A program made the translations under genes and the position numbers. The notes beneath the pieces were generated by a model. It was not told the DNA's origin, searched no databases, and worked only from the letters and a program-made list of their open reading frames with translations. Below, piece after piece: positions 19,101-27,707 of a DNA stretch of 64,000 nucleotides; positions within the stretch are counted from its first letter, which is position 1; each line of letters opens with the position of its first letter. The stretch spans positions 1 to 64,000 of the forward strand of contig DASQAT010000040.1 in NCBI GenBank assembly GCA_035635555.1. Direction: 5' to 3'. Origin of the DNA: Candidatus Dormiibacterota bacterium (GTDB lineage: Bacteria > Acidobacteriota > Polarisedimenticolia > Gp22-AA2).

Positions 19101-19554
19101 CTTCGCCGTGGACAACGTCACCGTGAGCGCGACGCCGGACGCCTGCGAGCATGTCCCGATCTTCCCCGACGACGATCTCGACACCCACGTCGACGCGCAC
19201 TGCGGCGGGGACGATTGCGCGGACCACGACCCGACCGTCTGGTCGGCGCCGTTCGAGGTCGCCGGATTCGCGGCGTTGAACGCCTCACCGAGCCTGGCAT
19301 GGCAGGGACAGGATCAGGCCTGCGGCCCCGAGACACGCTACGACCTGGTCAGCGGCGCGCTGTCCTCCGGCACCGGTCCCGCCTTCGCGTCGTCCACCTG
19401 CCTCAACTCGACGACCGCCGTCGTCTACGACGATACCCGCCCTGCTCCTCCCGCGGGAAGCGCCTACTGGTACCTGGTCCGCTCCCGCAATTCCTGTGGC
19501 GTCGGCACCTTCGGAACGCCCATGAGCGACGCCTCGATCCCCCCGTGTCCGTAG
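16147..19554 (+). CDS. Large secreted matrixin-like metalloprotease with VCBS/FG-GAP repeats
   Basis: 1135 residues with a signal peptide (MRRVFAGPLILLGSCTVALA). A zinc-protease signature, VHEFGHFAGLDHTQ, sits near residue 195 with a following Met-turn-like VETMYPF, as in matrixins (M10/M12-like). Next come a carboxypeptidase-regulatory-like beta domain and about six FG-GAP/VCBS calcium-type repeats (for example [17 protein letters not shown]). A Cys-rich stretch with CDDGVFCNGVEWC, a jelly-roll-like domain with a WHQDYASC segment, and a C-terminal domain ending YLVRSRNSCGVGTFG follow. It is probably secreted or surface-displayed. That last domain recurs in the protein at 61432-64000. Confidence 0.85.
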   Translation: MRRVFAGPLILLGSCTVALAGGPLVSSTDGKPVGWDTSAAVGYTTDRSGLGLLSRSEAVRLTGDLFATWENVPTATIAFVRAGGLSVDVDETNFGPYLGPYGGATAPLGQSVIVFDADGSIFDALYGVGTSVLGFASPTFLSDGTSTVAIGDPVPPGSHIVEGLAFLNGKWIDGVDDPAAGNHEISLDLFKAVFVHEFGHFAGLDHTQVHGLMNPPDSDLAGYTTPVETMYPFISDASQATPERDDVVAISSLYPISNYAATTGAVRGRILAPDGAPLSGINVIARNLADDRDAISYLSGTTVVPPGAYTLAGLVPGDSYRIEIQEVDVFAQEGSRIGPFSPPVILPGPPEFYNGTGESADPAVDDPRAFTPIVAAAGTIAQGVDIIVNDQPLRVSNVALGESRGPVEFAVGDFDGDGAVDFVAPQTGFVPGNLVRYYRGHGDGTFAPPVDVASFPGNGPIVAGQFNRGVDDFLDVAVASTTGKEVRLYRGDGRGGFGAPVTLLDAPDQDTLTDLAVADLDGDPYPDLVTLIRHAAGGASVYSLMGRADGGFTTVATELPAGTSFPEGALMAGDFAGSPSVDVAGVAGAASAPSIVVLQGDGSGRFQPMSTSISTVTVRVDARSLAAGDFNGDGRADLALSDLQPAGGAANFTRSYIDVLLANGAGGFALGGRTAVPEPFQPSVVAADFDRDGHLDVASTGAWFSPRSPGAKLTISYGDGTGALTRADTIWGLAEFPQKLAVADLDGNGRSDLLVSLSATGPLGFDPPATYAVLLRPSTCSSQSECDDGVFCNGVEWCGAGSCHAGTPPSCDDGDPCTTDLCGLPIVLSWEGFESGFPGWTHASRGGADTWHQDYASCLAERFPSVMFSSNGNYGSACQADSSRERSQLVGPAVLLPASGRTVLSFDALSRDEAGSCLASGDRDAHDAGITLDGGATYTPLNDCTRLADGTGAAIHHEFDLGAFAGRTVQVMFVYDTRDALTGHTFAVDNVTVSATPDACEHVPIFPDDDLDTHVDAHCGGDDCADHDPTVWSAPFEVAGFAALNASPSLAWQGQDQACGPETRYDLVSGALSSGTGPAFASSTCLNSTTAVVYDDTRPAPPAGSAYWYLVRSRNSCGVGTFGTPMSDASIPPCP

Positions 19555-19663
19555 CCTGACGGGCGCAGCTCTAGGACGGGAGCCCGACGCGGCGCGCCAG
19601 GTCCTGGATGCGGTGATCCTTTCTCAGCGGATTGAGTCGGGGATCCACCCCGAGCCATGGCAT

Positions 19664-21919
19664 TCAATCCGATCGTTGCAGGAAGGCCGCGTCGAGAGAC
19701 TCGAAGGCGCGCTCGGTTTCCCCGAGCTGCGCATAGGCGGCCGCTGCGTTGAATCGGCACACATAACGTTGAGTGGCCTGTGCCAGGCCCGCGTCGAGCA
19801 GTCGCCGGGCCTCCCCGGGGCGCGCCGCTCTCGCGAGGGCCGCCGCGGCCGTGATGAGCACGACGGGGGCGTTGCCGAGGTGCGTCGCGCGGCTGGCGGC
19901 GTCGGCCGCCTCGCTGGACCTTCCCGTCTGCGCGTACGCCTGCGCGAGGAGGGCATAGGCAATCCCCGATTCCGGCTCCAGATCGATCAGCTTCTTGCAC
20001 TGCTCGATGAAGTCCTCGCTGCGTCCCGAGAAGAGGTAGATCCAGAGCGCCTCAGGCCTGACGCTCGGCGAGACCGGGTCGAGCGCGTACGCCTGCCGCA
20101 CCTGCGCGATGGACTCGTCGAACTTTCCGAGCGTCGCCAGGTAGTCGGCGTATCCCATATGCGCGTCCGGCAGACTGGGGTTGAGCGCCAGAGCGCGACG
20201 GAATTCTCTTTCCGATCCGGGCCAATCCCAGTCGAAGAAGAGGAGCACGTTGCCGAGCGAGGCGTGGGCATCGGCCAGGTTGTCGTCCAGCTCGAGCGAC
20301 CTCAGCGCCGCGGCCTTGGCCTTCGGCATCACGTCCAGGGGCGCGACGTAGTAGGTGCTCCCCGCCCAGTAGGCCTCGGAAAGCGCCGCCTGAGCCCGGG
20401 CGTCCTGCGGGTCTTCCTGGATGGCCTTCTGGAAATACTCGATGGCCTTTTGGATTCCTTCGCGGCTCTGCTTGCGGAGTTCGTTGCGTCCGAGAAGGTA
20501 CGTCTCGTAGGCTTCCGGATCGACTTCACGCGTGTTCGTCAGGCCGGCTCGCTGAGAGGGGAGGAGCTCCACCGCCAGGGACTGCGTCACCCTCTGCGCG
20601 ACCTCGCTCTGGATTCGCAGGACGTGACTGAGCGGGCGTTCGTAACTCTCGGCCCACAGATGCGTCTGGTCGCTGACCTGGATGAGCTGCGCGGTGACCC
20701 GCACGCGCTGGTCCGCGAGGCGTATGCTTCCCTCCAGGACGTAGCTCACATTCAGCTGGCGGCCGATTTGGTCCACGGTCTCGTGCGTGTGCTTGTATCT
20801 CATCGCCGAGGTGCGCGCGATGACGCCCAGCCGTGAGGGCTGCAGCTCGCCCAGCTGGGCGATGGTTTCTTCCGTGAGCCCGTCCGCGAAGTAATCCTCT
20901 TTGGGGTTGTCGCTCAGATTCTCGAACGGGAGCACCGCGATCATGATCTTTCCCGGGAGCGCGCCCGGGGAGGAGCCGGCCCGACGGAGCCAGTAGCCGC
21001 CCCCGGCGAGAGCGAGGGCCGCGGCGAGAGCCATCGTCGCGGCCGTACGCCACGCGCGGGTCTTCGCTCCCGGCGTCGTGCCCCTTGAATCGGTCTCGTC
21101 AAGACGCCGCAAATCGGAGAGCAGGGCCGCCGCCGAGCCATAGCGCCTCGCGGGCTCCTTCTCGAGCGTCTTGAGAATGATGCGCTCGAGCTCGGGCGGT
21201 ATTCGATGGTTGAGAGCGCGCGGCGAGGGGGCCGCGCTCTCGAGGATCGCCGTGCCCAGACGGAACGCATCATTTTCGAGGAAGGGACGCCGCCCGGTCG
21301 CCATCTCATAGAGCACGGTCCCCAGCGCCCAGATGTCCGTGCGCGCGTCGACCTGTCTGCCCCGCACCTGCTCCGGTGCCATGTAGGGGAGCGTCCCGAC
21401 CGTCCCTGTTTCGGACAGACTGTCCGCGATTGCGGTCTCGCCCGCCGGGCGGACGACCTTCGCAAGGCCGAAGTCCAGGATCTTCGCCCGTCCATCGAGC
21501 GTCACCCGGATATTGCCCGGCTTGATGTCCCGGTGGATGACATGTTCCTTGTGGCCGGCTTCCAGCCCTTCCGCCAGCTGCGTCCCGAGCCGGATGACGT
21601 CCTTCTCGGGAAGCGGCCCCTGGGTCAGCCTCTCGTTCAGCGTGACGCCCCTGATGTATTCCATCACCAGGAAATCCACTCCATCGGACGTATCGAAGTC
21701 GTGCACGGTCGCGATATTCGGATGGTTGAGCCTGGAAAGCGCCAGGGCTTCTTTGCGAAACCTCGCGCGCGCCGTTTCATCGGCGAGCGTCCCGGCGGGC
21801 AGGATCTTGATCGCGACGTCGCGCTGAAGTCGCTCGTCGCGCGCCAGATAGACCTCGCCCATTCCACCGGCGCCAATCTTTTCAATGATGCGGTAGTGGC
21901 CGAGGGTTCTGCCAATCAT
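19664..21919 (-). CDS. Ser/Thr protein kinase with TolB-like and TPR domains
   Basis: 751 residues. The Pkinase domain has the Gly loop GAGGMGEVY, Lys38 in DVAIKIL, the catalytic HRDIKPGN at 129-136 and DFG at 149-151, all intact. A transmembrane helix follows (TMALAAALALAGGGYWL), then a TolB/FlgO-like N-domain (MIAVLPFENLSDNP, LEGSIRLADQRVRVTAQLIQ), then TPR repeats to the C-terminus. This layout is typical of Acidobacteriota. The reading frame stops at TGA 19664-19666, yet the same frame continues for 30 codons to TAG 19571-19573 with the family's usual tail (PWLGVDPRLNPLRKDHRIQD). The TGA sits where a Trp codon is expected. Confidence 0.93.
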   Translation of the reverse strand: MIGRTLGHYRIIEKIGAGGMGEVYLARDERLQRDVAIKILPAGTLADETARARFRKEALALSRLNHPNIATVHDFDTSDGVDFLVMEYIRGVTLNERLTQGPLPEKDVIRLGTQLAEGLEAGHKEHVIHRDIKPGNIRVTLDGRAKILDFGLAKVVRPAGETAIADSLSETGTVGTLPYMAPEQVRGRQVDARTDIWALGTVLYEMATGRRPFLENDAFRLGTAILESAAPSPRALNHRIPPELERIILKTLEKEPARRYGSAAALLSDLRRLDETDSRGTTPGAKTRAWRTAATMALAAALALAGGGYWLRRAGSSPGALPGKIMIAVLPFENLSDNPKEDYFADGLTEETIAQLGELQPSRLGVIARTSAMRYKHTHETVDQIGRQLNVSYVLEGSIRLADQRVRVTAQLIQVSDQTHLWAESYERPLSHVLRIQSEVAQRVTQSLAVELLPSQRAGLTNTREVDPEAYETYLLGRNELRKQSREGIQKAIEYFQKAIQEDPQDARAQAALSEAYWAGSTYYVAPLDVMPKAKAAALRSLELDDNLADAHASLGNVLLFFDWDWPGSEREFRRALALNPSLPDAHMGYADYLATLGKFDESIAQVRQAYALDPVSPSVRPEALWIYLFSGRSEDFIEQCKKLIDLEPESGIAYALLAQAYAQTGRSSEAADAASRATHLGNAPVVLITAAAALARAARPGEARRLLDAGLAQATQRYVCRFNAAAAYAQLGETERAFESLDAAFLQRSD

Positions 21920-22153
21920 GCTGGCGCGAATTGTATCGCGTCTCCGGGGTCACGGCGCACGGGATCTACGCCTGCCCAGGAGAGTTTCGATCCGTGTTGC
22001 TCGCCTGCAGCACCCGGCGCAGGCGCAACGCAGCGGCGGCCACCGGGACCGACTTGAAGAGCGAGGTGCGACCGTCCACCTTATTCATGGGAGTCGGCAG
22101 CCACCCCTGGATCGTCGGGAACTCTGCGCCGCCCCCGGTGTCCAATCCATACG

Positions 22154-23056
22154 ATGCGCGACGCGCGGATTCTTCAGATCCTCTTTCTCGGCACGCTGCT
22201 CGCGGCGGGGGCCTGGCTGCGCGATTTCAGTCTGCGTCCTTCGCAGGTCGCTCTCACCTTCTTCGCAGGCATCGCGACGCAGGTCCTGTGCGCGCGGACC
22301 CGCGGGCTGAAGCGGATCGGCATCCCGAGCGCCGTCATCACCTGCCTCAGCCTGTCGATCCTCCTGCGGGCCGACACTCTGTGGGCCCATCCGCTTCTGG
22401 CCGCGTCGGCGATCGGCTCGAAGTTCCTGATCCGCGTCCGGGGCAAGCACGTCTTCAACCCGGGGAACCTCGGCATAATCCTGGGCCTGCTTCTCGTCCC
22501 GGGCACCTGGACGTCACCCGGCCAGTGGGGCCAGGACCTCGCCTTCACCGGCTGGTTCGTCGCCCTGGGGACGATCGTCACGTGCCGGGCCCGCAGGGGT
22601 GACATCAGCTGGGCCTTCCTCGCGTTCTACCTCGGCCTCCTCGCGGCGCGCGTCGCCTGGCTCGGCCAGAGCCCGGCGGTGTTCGTCCACCAGATCGGCA
22701 ACGGCTCACTGCTTCTCTTTGCATTCTTCATGATCTCCGATCCGATGACGATTCCCAACCACCCGCGGGGACGGATCGTCCATGCAGCGCTCGTCGCGGG
22801 ATTCGCGGCCATCTGGCAGTTCGGCCTCTACCGGCCGAACGGCCTGCTCTTCGCTCTATTCCTGCTGGCGCCGGCGGTGGCGCTGTGGGATCGACTCTGG
22901 CCCGCACCGAAGTTCACCTGGCAGCAAAACGCCTTACAAGGAGAGACCCATGGACCCATGTTCGCCATCCGACCGCGGCCCGATATCCCGGCCCGTCCCG
23001 CCGGCACGGCCGGGCTTGATTCGCTCGTGCCGGGGAATATTGCGTCGCTCCGCTGA
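22154..23056 (+). CDS. RnfD/NqrB-like membrane protein
   Basis: Polytopic membrane protein with roughly eight helices and the RnfD/NQR2 signature region GKHVFNPGNLGIILGLLL, followed by the FMISDPMTIPNHPRGR motif that in RnfD/NqrB lies near the covalent flavin site. No other Rnf or Nqr subunits are nearby, so it is a stand-alone member. It is encoded directly before, and overlapping by 107 nt, the DUF2330 gene. The last 50 residues, after the final helix, lie mainly in the overlap and look unconserved. The electron-transfer role is inferred from the family only. Confidence 0.82.
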   Translation: MRDARILQILFLGTLLAAGAWLRDFSLRPSQVALTFFAGIATQVLCARTRGLKRIGIPSAVITCLSLSILLRADTLWAHPLLAASAIGSKFLIRVRGKHVFNPGNLGIILGLLLVPGTWTSPGQWGQDLAFTGWFVALGTIVTCRARRGDISWAFLAFYLGLLAARVAWLGQSPAVFVHQIGNGSLLLFAFFMISDPMTIPNHPRGRIVHAALVAGFAAIWQFGLYRPNGLLFALFLLAPAVALWDRLWPAPKFTWQQNALQGETHGPMFAIRPRPDIPARPAGTAGLDSLVPGNIASLR

Positions 23057-24449
23057 CCCTTGCCGCTTGCGCCATCCCGGGATCCTGCTGGCCGTGCTGT
23101 GGCTTGCGTCGCCGCCTGAGGCGCGCGCCTTCTGCGGCTTCTACGTCGGACGAGCGGACGCGTCGCTGTTCAACAGCGCCTCCCAGGTGGCGCTGGTCCG
23201 GGACGGCGACCGGACCGTCATCAGCATGCTGAACGATTACCAGGGAGACCTGAAGGAGTTCGCGCTGGTCGTGCCGGTGCCGGTCGTGCTGGAGAAGGGA
23301 CAGATCCACGTCGGCGACGCCGCTCTCTTCAAGCATCTCGACGCCTACAGCGCCCCGCGCCTCGTCGAGTATTTCGACGCGGACCCCTGCGCCCGTGAGC
23401 TGACCGAGAAAATGCGGGTGCTCGGCGATACCGGAGGGGTCATGGCATCGGGCGTCTCTACGGCCCGCACCCGGAGCCTCGGGGTCGCGGTCGAGGCTCA
23501 ATACACGGTGGGGGAGTACGACATCGTCATCCTCTCGGCGAAGGTCTCCGACGGTCTCGAGACCTGGCTCCACGAGAACGGCTACCGCGTTCCGAAGGGG
23601 GCGAGCCGGGCGCTGCAGCCCTATGTCCGCCAGGGGATGAAGTTCTTCGTCGCCCGGGTGAATCTCGAAGAGCAGGTGAGGATAGGCGCGACGTATCTCC
23701 GCCCTCTGCAGTTCGCCTTCGAGTCGGAGAAGTTCATGCTGCCGATCCGGCTGGGAATGATGAACGCGCGCGGGCCGCAGGACCTTGTCGTGTACGCCCT
23801 CACCAGGACGGGGCGGGTCGAGACGACCAACTACCGCACGGTGATGCTGCCGACCGGCATGGAGATCCCCGAATACGTCAAGGAATCGTTTCCCGACTTC
23901 TACAAGGCGATGTTCAACCGGCAGGTCCAGCGCGAAAACGGACGCGCCGTCTTCACCGAGTACGTCTGGAACATGGGCTGGTGCGATCCCTGCGCGGCCG
24001 ACCCTCTTTCACCCCAGGAGATGCGCGCCCTCGGTGTCTTCTGGCTCGACGATCCGGGATCCAGACAGGGCGTCGGTCCGGGATTCGGGGGGAAAGCTCC
24101 CGGGTGGGGATTCGGGCGGGCGCCCGCATCACGGCCGGCCGGTGGTCCGACGCAAGTCATTCTCACCCGCCTGCACCTGCGCTACAGCGCCGAGACCTTT
24201 CCCGAGGACCTGGTCTTCCAGGAGACCGGCGACCAGCAGAATTTCCAGGGACGATACGTCCTGCAGCACCCCTGGACGGGAGCCCCCGACGCGTGCCCCG
24301 CCGCGGCGGGATACTTCGAGGAGCTGCAGGCACGACGGGAGAAGCGGGCGGAGACTCTGGCGAATCTGACGGGGTGGGACATCGACGCCGTCCGATCGAA
24401 GATGGAGATCGAAGCGCCCCGGCGCTGGTGGGAAACCCTCTGGAGGTGA
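22950..24449 (+). CDS. DUF2330 secreted protein
   Basis: 499 residues. The N-terminus is arginine-rich, then a hydrophobic segment (HPGILLAVLWLASPPEARA) acts as a signal peptide ending just before FCGFYVGRADASLFNSASQV, a hallmark of DUF2330. Other conserved stretches are RTVISMLNDYQGDLKEFALV, PRLVEYFDADPC and EYVWNMGWCDPCAADPLS. The ATG at 22950 follows AAGGAGAG. The family has no proven biochemical role. The overlap with the RnfD-like gene implies co-translation and a shared function at the membrane. Confidence 0.85.
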   Translation: MDPCSPSDRGPISRPVPPARPGLIRSCRGILRRSADPCRLRHPGILLAVLWLASPPEARAFCGFYVGRADASLFNSASQVALVRDGDRTVISMLNDYQGDLKEFALVVPVPVVLEKGQIHVGDAALFKHLDAYSAPRLVEYFDADPCARELTEKMRVLGDTGGVMASGVSTARTRSLGVAVEAQYTVGEYDIVILSAKVSDGLETWLHENGYRVPKGASRALQPYVRQGMKFFVARVNLEEQVRIGATYLRPLQFAFESEKFMLPIRLGMMNARGPQDLVVYALTRTGRVETTNYRTVMLPTGMEIPEYVKESFPDFYKAMFNRQVQRENGRAVFTEYVWNMGWCDPCAADPLSPQEMRALGVFWLDDPGSRQGVGPGFGGKAPGWGFGRAPASRPAGGPTQVILTRLHLRYSAETFPEDLVFQETGDQQNFQGRYVLQHPWTGAPDACPAAAGYFEELQARREKRAETLANLTGWDIDAVRSKMEIEAPRRWWETLWR

Positions 24450-24453
24450 GCCG

Positions 24454-25293
24454 CTACTTGATCCGCGCGACCCGTCCCTTGGTCGGGAACCGTCGAAACT
24501 GCAGCGCATCATGTCCTGGAACGATTCGATCCACGGACCCCGCCAGTTCGATCATGCGTTCCTGATTCTTGATGTTGGCGGGTTCGTCCGCCTTGGAAAA
24601 GGTGGCGCTCGCCTTGTGCTCCGCGAGGTTTCGGTAGAGGTAGCAATTGTCCGAGGCCAGCACGAACGACGGGCTCCCCTCCACGCGCAGGTATTGCGAC
24701 GCATAGGTGTGGCGCGCGCCCGTGTAAGCGCGAATCCCGGGAAAGATCTCCATGTTGTCGCCGTCCACCAGACGCAGCCGTCCCTCCGTGTTCAGCCGCA
24801 CCAGTTCCCGGGCATCTTCCGGATCGATGCCGTCGTGGTCCCCATCCACCTGCCACGCGTCTCCCGTGTAGTATCGGAATTCGTCCTTCTGGATCCACAC
24901 GGTGGCCTTCGGAAACAAATCGATCCCGCCCATGTGATCCCAATGCGCGTGACTGATCACGATGTCCGTGACTTCATCGGGCTTCACTCCCGCGAGCTTC
25001 ACGGCTTCATCCGGTCTGAGATAATCGGTCACGGGAGAGTACTTGAACCACTTCTCCCGATGGAATCCGCTGTCGAACAGGATGTTCCGCCCGCCACCGC
25101 GGATCAGCCACACGACGAACACGGTGTCGATGGTCTCGTTCCGGGGAGCTCCCATGACCAGGTCCGCCACGGAATCCCCCTGGGAGTCCGCATACCGGAT
25201 CGCCTGGATGGAATACTTCGGAGGGGGCGCGGCAGAAGGCTCCACGCCACCGACCGCGAAAACGAGAAGAAGCAGGCACGCAGAGGGCTTCAC
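24454..25293 (-). CDS. Exported metallo-beta-lactamase-fold hydrolase (lactonase-like)
   Basis: 279 residues. The zinc motif HAHWDHMGG (HxHxDH) and later His and Asp ligands (TGARHTYASQY, LASDNCYLYRN, VPGHDA) match the glyoxalase-II/AHL-lactonase branch of the fold. Starting at GTG 25293 gives a signal peptide (KPSACLLLLVFAVGGVEPSA), so it acts outside the cytosol. The GTG overlaps the TGA of the FAD oxidoreductase gene (GTGA, 25290-25293). The substrate, perhaps a lactone or another ester, cannot be read from sequence. Confidence 0.88.
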   Translation of the reverse strand: MKPSACLLLLVFAVGGVEPSAAPPPKYSIQAIRYADSQGDSVADLVMGAPRNETIDTVFVVWLIRGGGRNILFDSGFHREKWFKYSPVTDYLRPDEAVKLAGVKPDEVTDIVISHAHWDHMGGIDLFPKATVWIQKDEFRYYTGDAWQVDGDHDGIDPEDARELVRLNTEGRLRLVDGDNMEIFPGIRAYTGARHTYASQYLRVEGSPSFVLASDNCYLYRNLAEHKASATFSKADEPANIKNQERMIELAGSVDRIVPGHDALQFRRFPTKGRVARIK

Positions 25294-26483
25294 GCCGGCA
25301 GCCGCCCCTTGAGATCCGAGGCCTTGAACGGACCGGGCTCGGCGAGGAGCCGTCGCGCCGCGTCGACCTGCTCCCAGACGTTCCACAACAGGACGCCCCT
25401 CACGCGGCCGTTTCGCAGGTAATAGATCACACCTTCACGACACGGCTCCTTCCAGTCCGCGACGGTCTCCAGACGCGAGTCGACTTCACCGACGGCTTCA
25501 TATCCCATCTCGAAAAGGTCCGAATAGAACGACGGGAGATGGTCGTAAGCGACTGTTTCGCCCGCCATGGCGCGACCCGCCGCGCCCCCCATCGTGTTGG
25601 CGTTGTCCTCGTGCTCGACACGCATCCACACGTCCAGGACGGGATTATGAAAGCCGGCAACGTCCCCCGCGGCGTAGATGTCCGGATGGCTGGTTCGCAG
25701 GGATGCATCCACCCGGATGCCGTTCTCCACTTTGAGGCCGGCCGCCTGGGCCAGATCGACGTTCGCCTGAACGCCGATCCCGGCCACCACCCCATCGACG
25801 CTGATCTCCTGTCCGTTTCCGGCCCGAGAGTCGCGAAGGGTCAGGATCGACTTGTCCCGGCGCGTTTCCATGCCGGTCACCGACGTTCCGGTCAGAACCT
25901 CGACTCCCTTCTGGCGGTAGAAGTCGTTCAAGAACCTGGAGAGCTCGGACGGAAACACACGGCTGCCGATCCCTTCCTGGGGGAACGCCAGGACCACCTC
26001 CCTCCTATTCATCGCCAGCGCGGCGGCGACCTCGGAACCGATGAATCCGCCGCCGATGACCGCGAACTTCCGCCCTCGTTCCGTCAGCGCCCGCAGACGC
26101 TGGTAATCGTCCAGCGTGCGATAGTAAATGATCTGCTCGGCCCCGAACGCCAGACGGCGGGGGGTGGCGCCCGTGGCCAGGAGCAGCTTGTCGAACGTGT
26201 ACACGTTCCCCTGATCATCGGTGACCCGCTTGTTCGCCGGGTCGAGATGCTGGACCCTCAGTCCCAGATGGAAAGTCAATCCCAGCGTGTCGCTCTTGCG
26301 CCAGATGCTGTCCAGCGGCTGCTTCTTCCAGAGCCCCTTGGAAAGCGGCGGACGGTTGTAGGGGGGGTGCGACTCCGCCCCGATGACGCCGATGGATCCA
26401 CCGCGATCGATCTCGCGGATCCCATGAATCGCCGCATCGGCGGTCATTCCGCCTCCAACGATCAAGTAGGTGTAGTTCGGCAT
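25290..26483 (-). CDS. FAD-dependent pyridine nucleotide-disulfide oxidoreductase
   Basis: 397 residues, cytosolic. The FAD-binding GxGxxG-type fold is YLIVGGGMTADAAIHGI at the N-terminus, the NAD(P)H-binding fold is FAVIGGGFIGSEVAAALAM near residue 150, and the second FAD contact is DIYAAGDVAGFHN near residue 280. There is no redox-active CxxxxC pair, so it belongs with rubredoxin/ferredoxin reductases rather than thioredoxin reductases. The ATG at 26483 follows GGAGGGAAGG. It is first gene of a translationally coupled pair with the lactonase-like protein. Confidence 0.93.
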   Translation of the reverse strand: MPNYTYLIVGGGMTADAAIHGIREIDRGGSIGVIGAESHPPYNRPPLSKGLWKKQPLDSIWRKSDTLGLTFHLGLRVQHLDPANKRVTDDQGNVYTFDKLLLATGATPRRLAFGAEQIIYYRTLDDYQRLRALTERGRKFAVIGGGFIGSEVAAALAMNRREVVLAFPQEGIGSRVFPSELSRFLNDFYRQKGVEVLTGTSVTGMETRRDKSILTLRDSRAGNGQEISVDGVVAGIGVQANVDLAQAAGLKVENGIRVDASLRTSHPDIYAAGDVAGFHNPVLDVWMRVEHEDNANTMGGAAGRAMAGETVAYDHLPSFYSDLFEMGYEAVGEVDSRLETVADWKEPCREGVIYYLRNGRVRGVLLWNVWEQVDAARRLLAEPGPFKASDLKGRLPA

Positions 26484-26559
26484 CCTTCCCTCCTCCGGTG
26501 CAGGACCGCCGCGTTCATGTCGCGGCAACCAGTCTAGCGCGACACGTTCTTCGAGACCC

Positions 26560-27705
26560 GTGAGGTGCTCTCGCATTTTTCCAGTCGTCCCCGCGAGGGG
26601 ACAGATTCCCGCGTCGTTGGCTGCGGCACCCCCTGGCGAGCCGTCTCTACCTGACTTACTCGCACTGGCGCTCCTGGTCGCCGGGTGCGTCACGATTCCC
26701 GCTCCCTCGAGGGCGGACGTGGGGATCTCGTTCGACTTCTTCTACTCGGATCTGAGCCCGCACGGTCGCTGGCTCGTCTCCGGAAGCTACGGACGGGTCT
26801 GGCAGCCTGCCGACTACAGGGCCGGATGGAACCCCTACTCCGACGGTCACTGGGTCTACACCGACGTCGGCTGGACCTGGCTGTCGGATTATGAGTGGGG
26901 CGCGGTTCCGTATCACTACGGGACCTGGGTCCTCGACATGGACGTCGGCTGGGTGTGGGTGCCGGGGTACGTGTGGGCGCCTGCCTGGGTCGTCTTCCGC
27001 ACCGGCCCTGATTACATCGGCTGGGCGCCGGTGCCGGTCGGGTACTCCGTGGGCGGGTCCATCGGCTCCGCCTCCTACAGTCCCGATCTCTTTCTGTTCG
27101 TGGCCAGCCGCGACTTTCTCGCGCCGCGCGTCGGCGCCTATGCCGTCCCGGCTGCCAGGACGCGCGTGATCATCAACAACACGAGGATCGAGAACACCAT
27201 TCGCGTCGAGAACAACGTGGTCGTCAACACGGGTCCCGACGTGCGCCTGGTGCAGAGGGCCAGCGGGCGGACGATCGAAGCCGAGTCGATCGAGCGCGTT
27301 CCGAGAGTGGGCCCGGCGCGACACATGAGCCGCGACGATCTGCGCGTGGATGCAGTCAAGAGCGGGACCGGCCTGCGCGCCGCCGAGCCGATTTCCGAGA
27401 GGCAGTCCAGGGCCATCATCGAAGGGCGCGGCCGGGACGAGTCCCGTGCCCCGAGGGCCGGGGAGAGGACGCCCCGCCCGGAGACGCGTCCTCCTCGGGA
27501 CGAGGGGGACAGGATCAAGGACAGGAGCGGCGCCCAGGCCGACGACGGGGTGAAGGCCGACGACAAGGCACGGGCCGATGCCAAGGCGAGGGACGATGCC
27601 AAGGCGAAGGCGGATGCGAAGGCCGACGCCAGGCGGAAGGGGAATCCGAAGAAGAAGGAGAAGCCGAAGCCGACTCCGGCCGATGACAAGCCACCCAGTC
27701 GATAA
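26560..27705 (+). CDS. DUF6600-type exported protein with aromatic repeats and Lys/Ala-rich tail
   Basis: About 381 residues. After a hydrophobic segment with a lipobox-like VAGC (LLALALLVAGCVTIP) comes a domain rich in Trp/Tyr/Gly: FYSDLSPHGRWLVSGSYGRV, then WNPYSDGHWVYTDVGWTWLS and related units. This is the DUF6600 (YXWXGXW-like) pattern. The final 120 residues are low-complexity with many Asp, Ala, Lys and Arg, likely a flexible or helical wall-interacting tail. The listed start is GTG 26560; a TTG around 26617 would give a shorter signal sequence. Function unknown. Confidence 0.75.
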   Translation: MRCSRIFPVVPARGQIPASLAAAPPGEPSLPDLLALALLVAGCVTIPAPSRADVGISFDFFYSDLSPHGRWLVSGSYGRVWQPADYRAGWNPYSDGHWVYTDVGWTWLSDYEWGAVPYHYGTWVLDMDVGWVWVPGYVWAPAWVVFRTGPDYIGWAPVPVGYSVGGSIGSASYSPDLFLFVASRDFLAPRVGAYAVPAARTRVIINNTRIENTIRVENNVVVNTGPDVRLVQRASGRTIEAESIERVPRVGPARHMSRDDLRVDAVKSGTGLRAAEPISERQSRAIIEGRGRDESRAPRAGERTPRPETRPPRDEGDRIKDRSGAQADDGVKADDKARADAKARDDAKAKADAKADARRKGNPKKKEKPKPTPADDKPPSR

Positions 27706-27707
27706 GG

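Noticed and set aside
19664-19666. UGA recoded as tryptophan in this organism
   Set aside because: Many well-supported genes here, such as groES and the sigma factors, end at TGA, so the code is standard.
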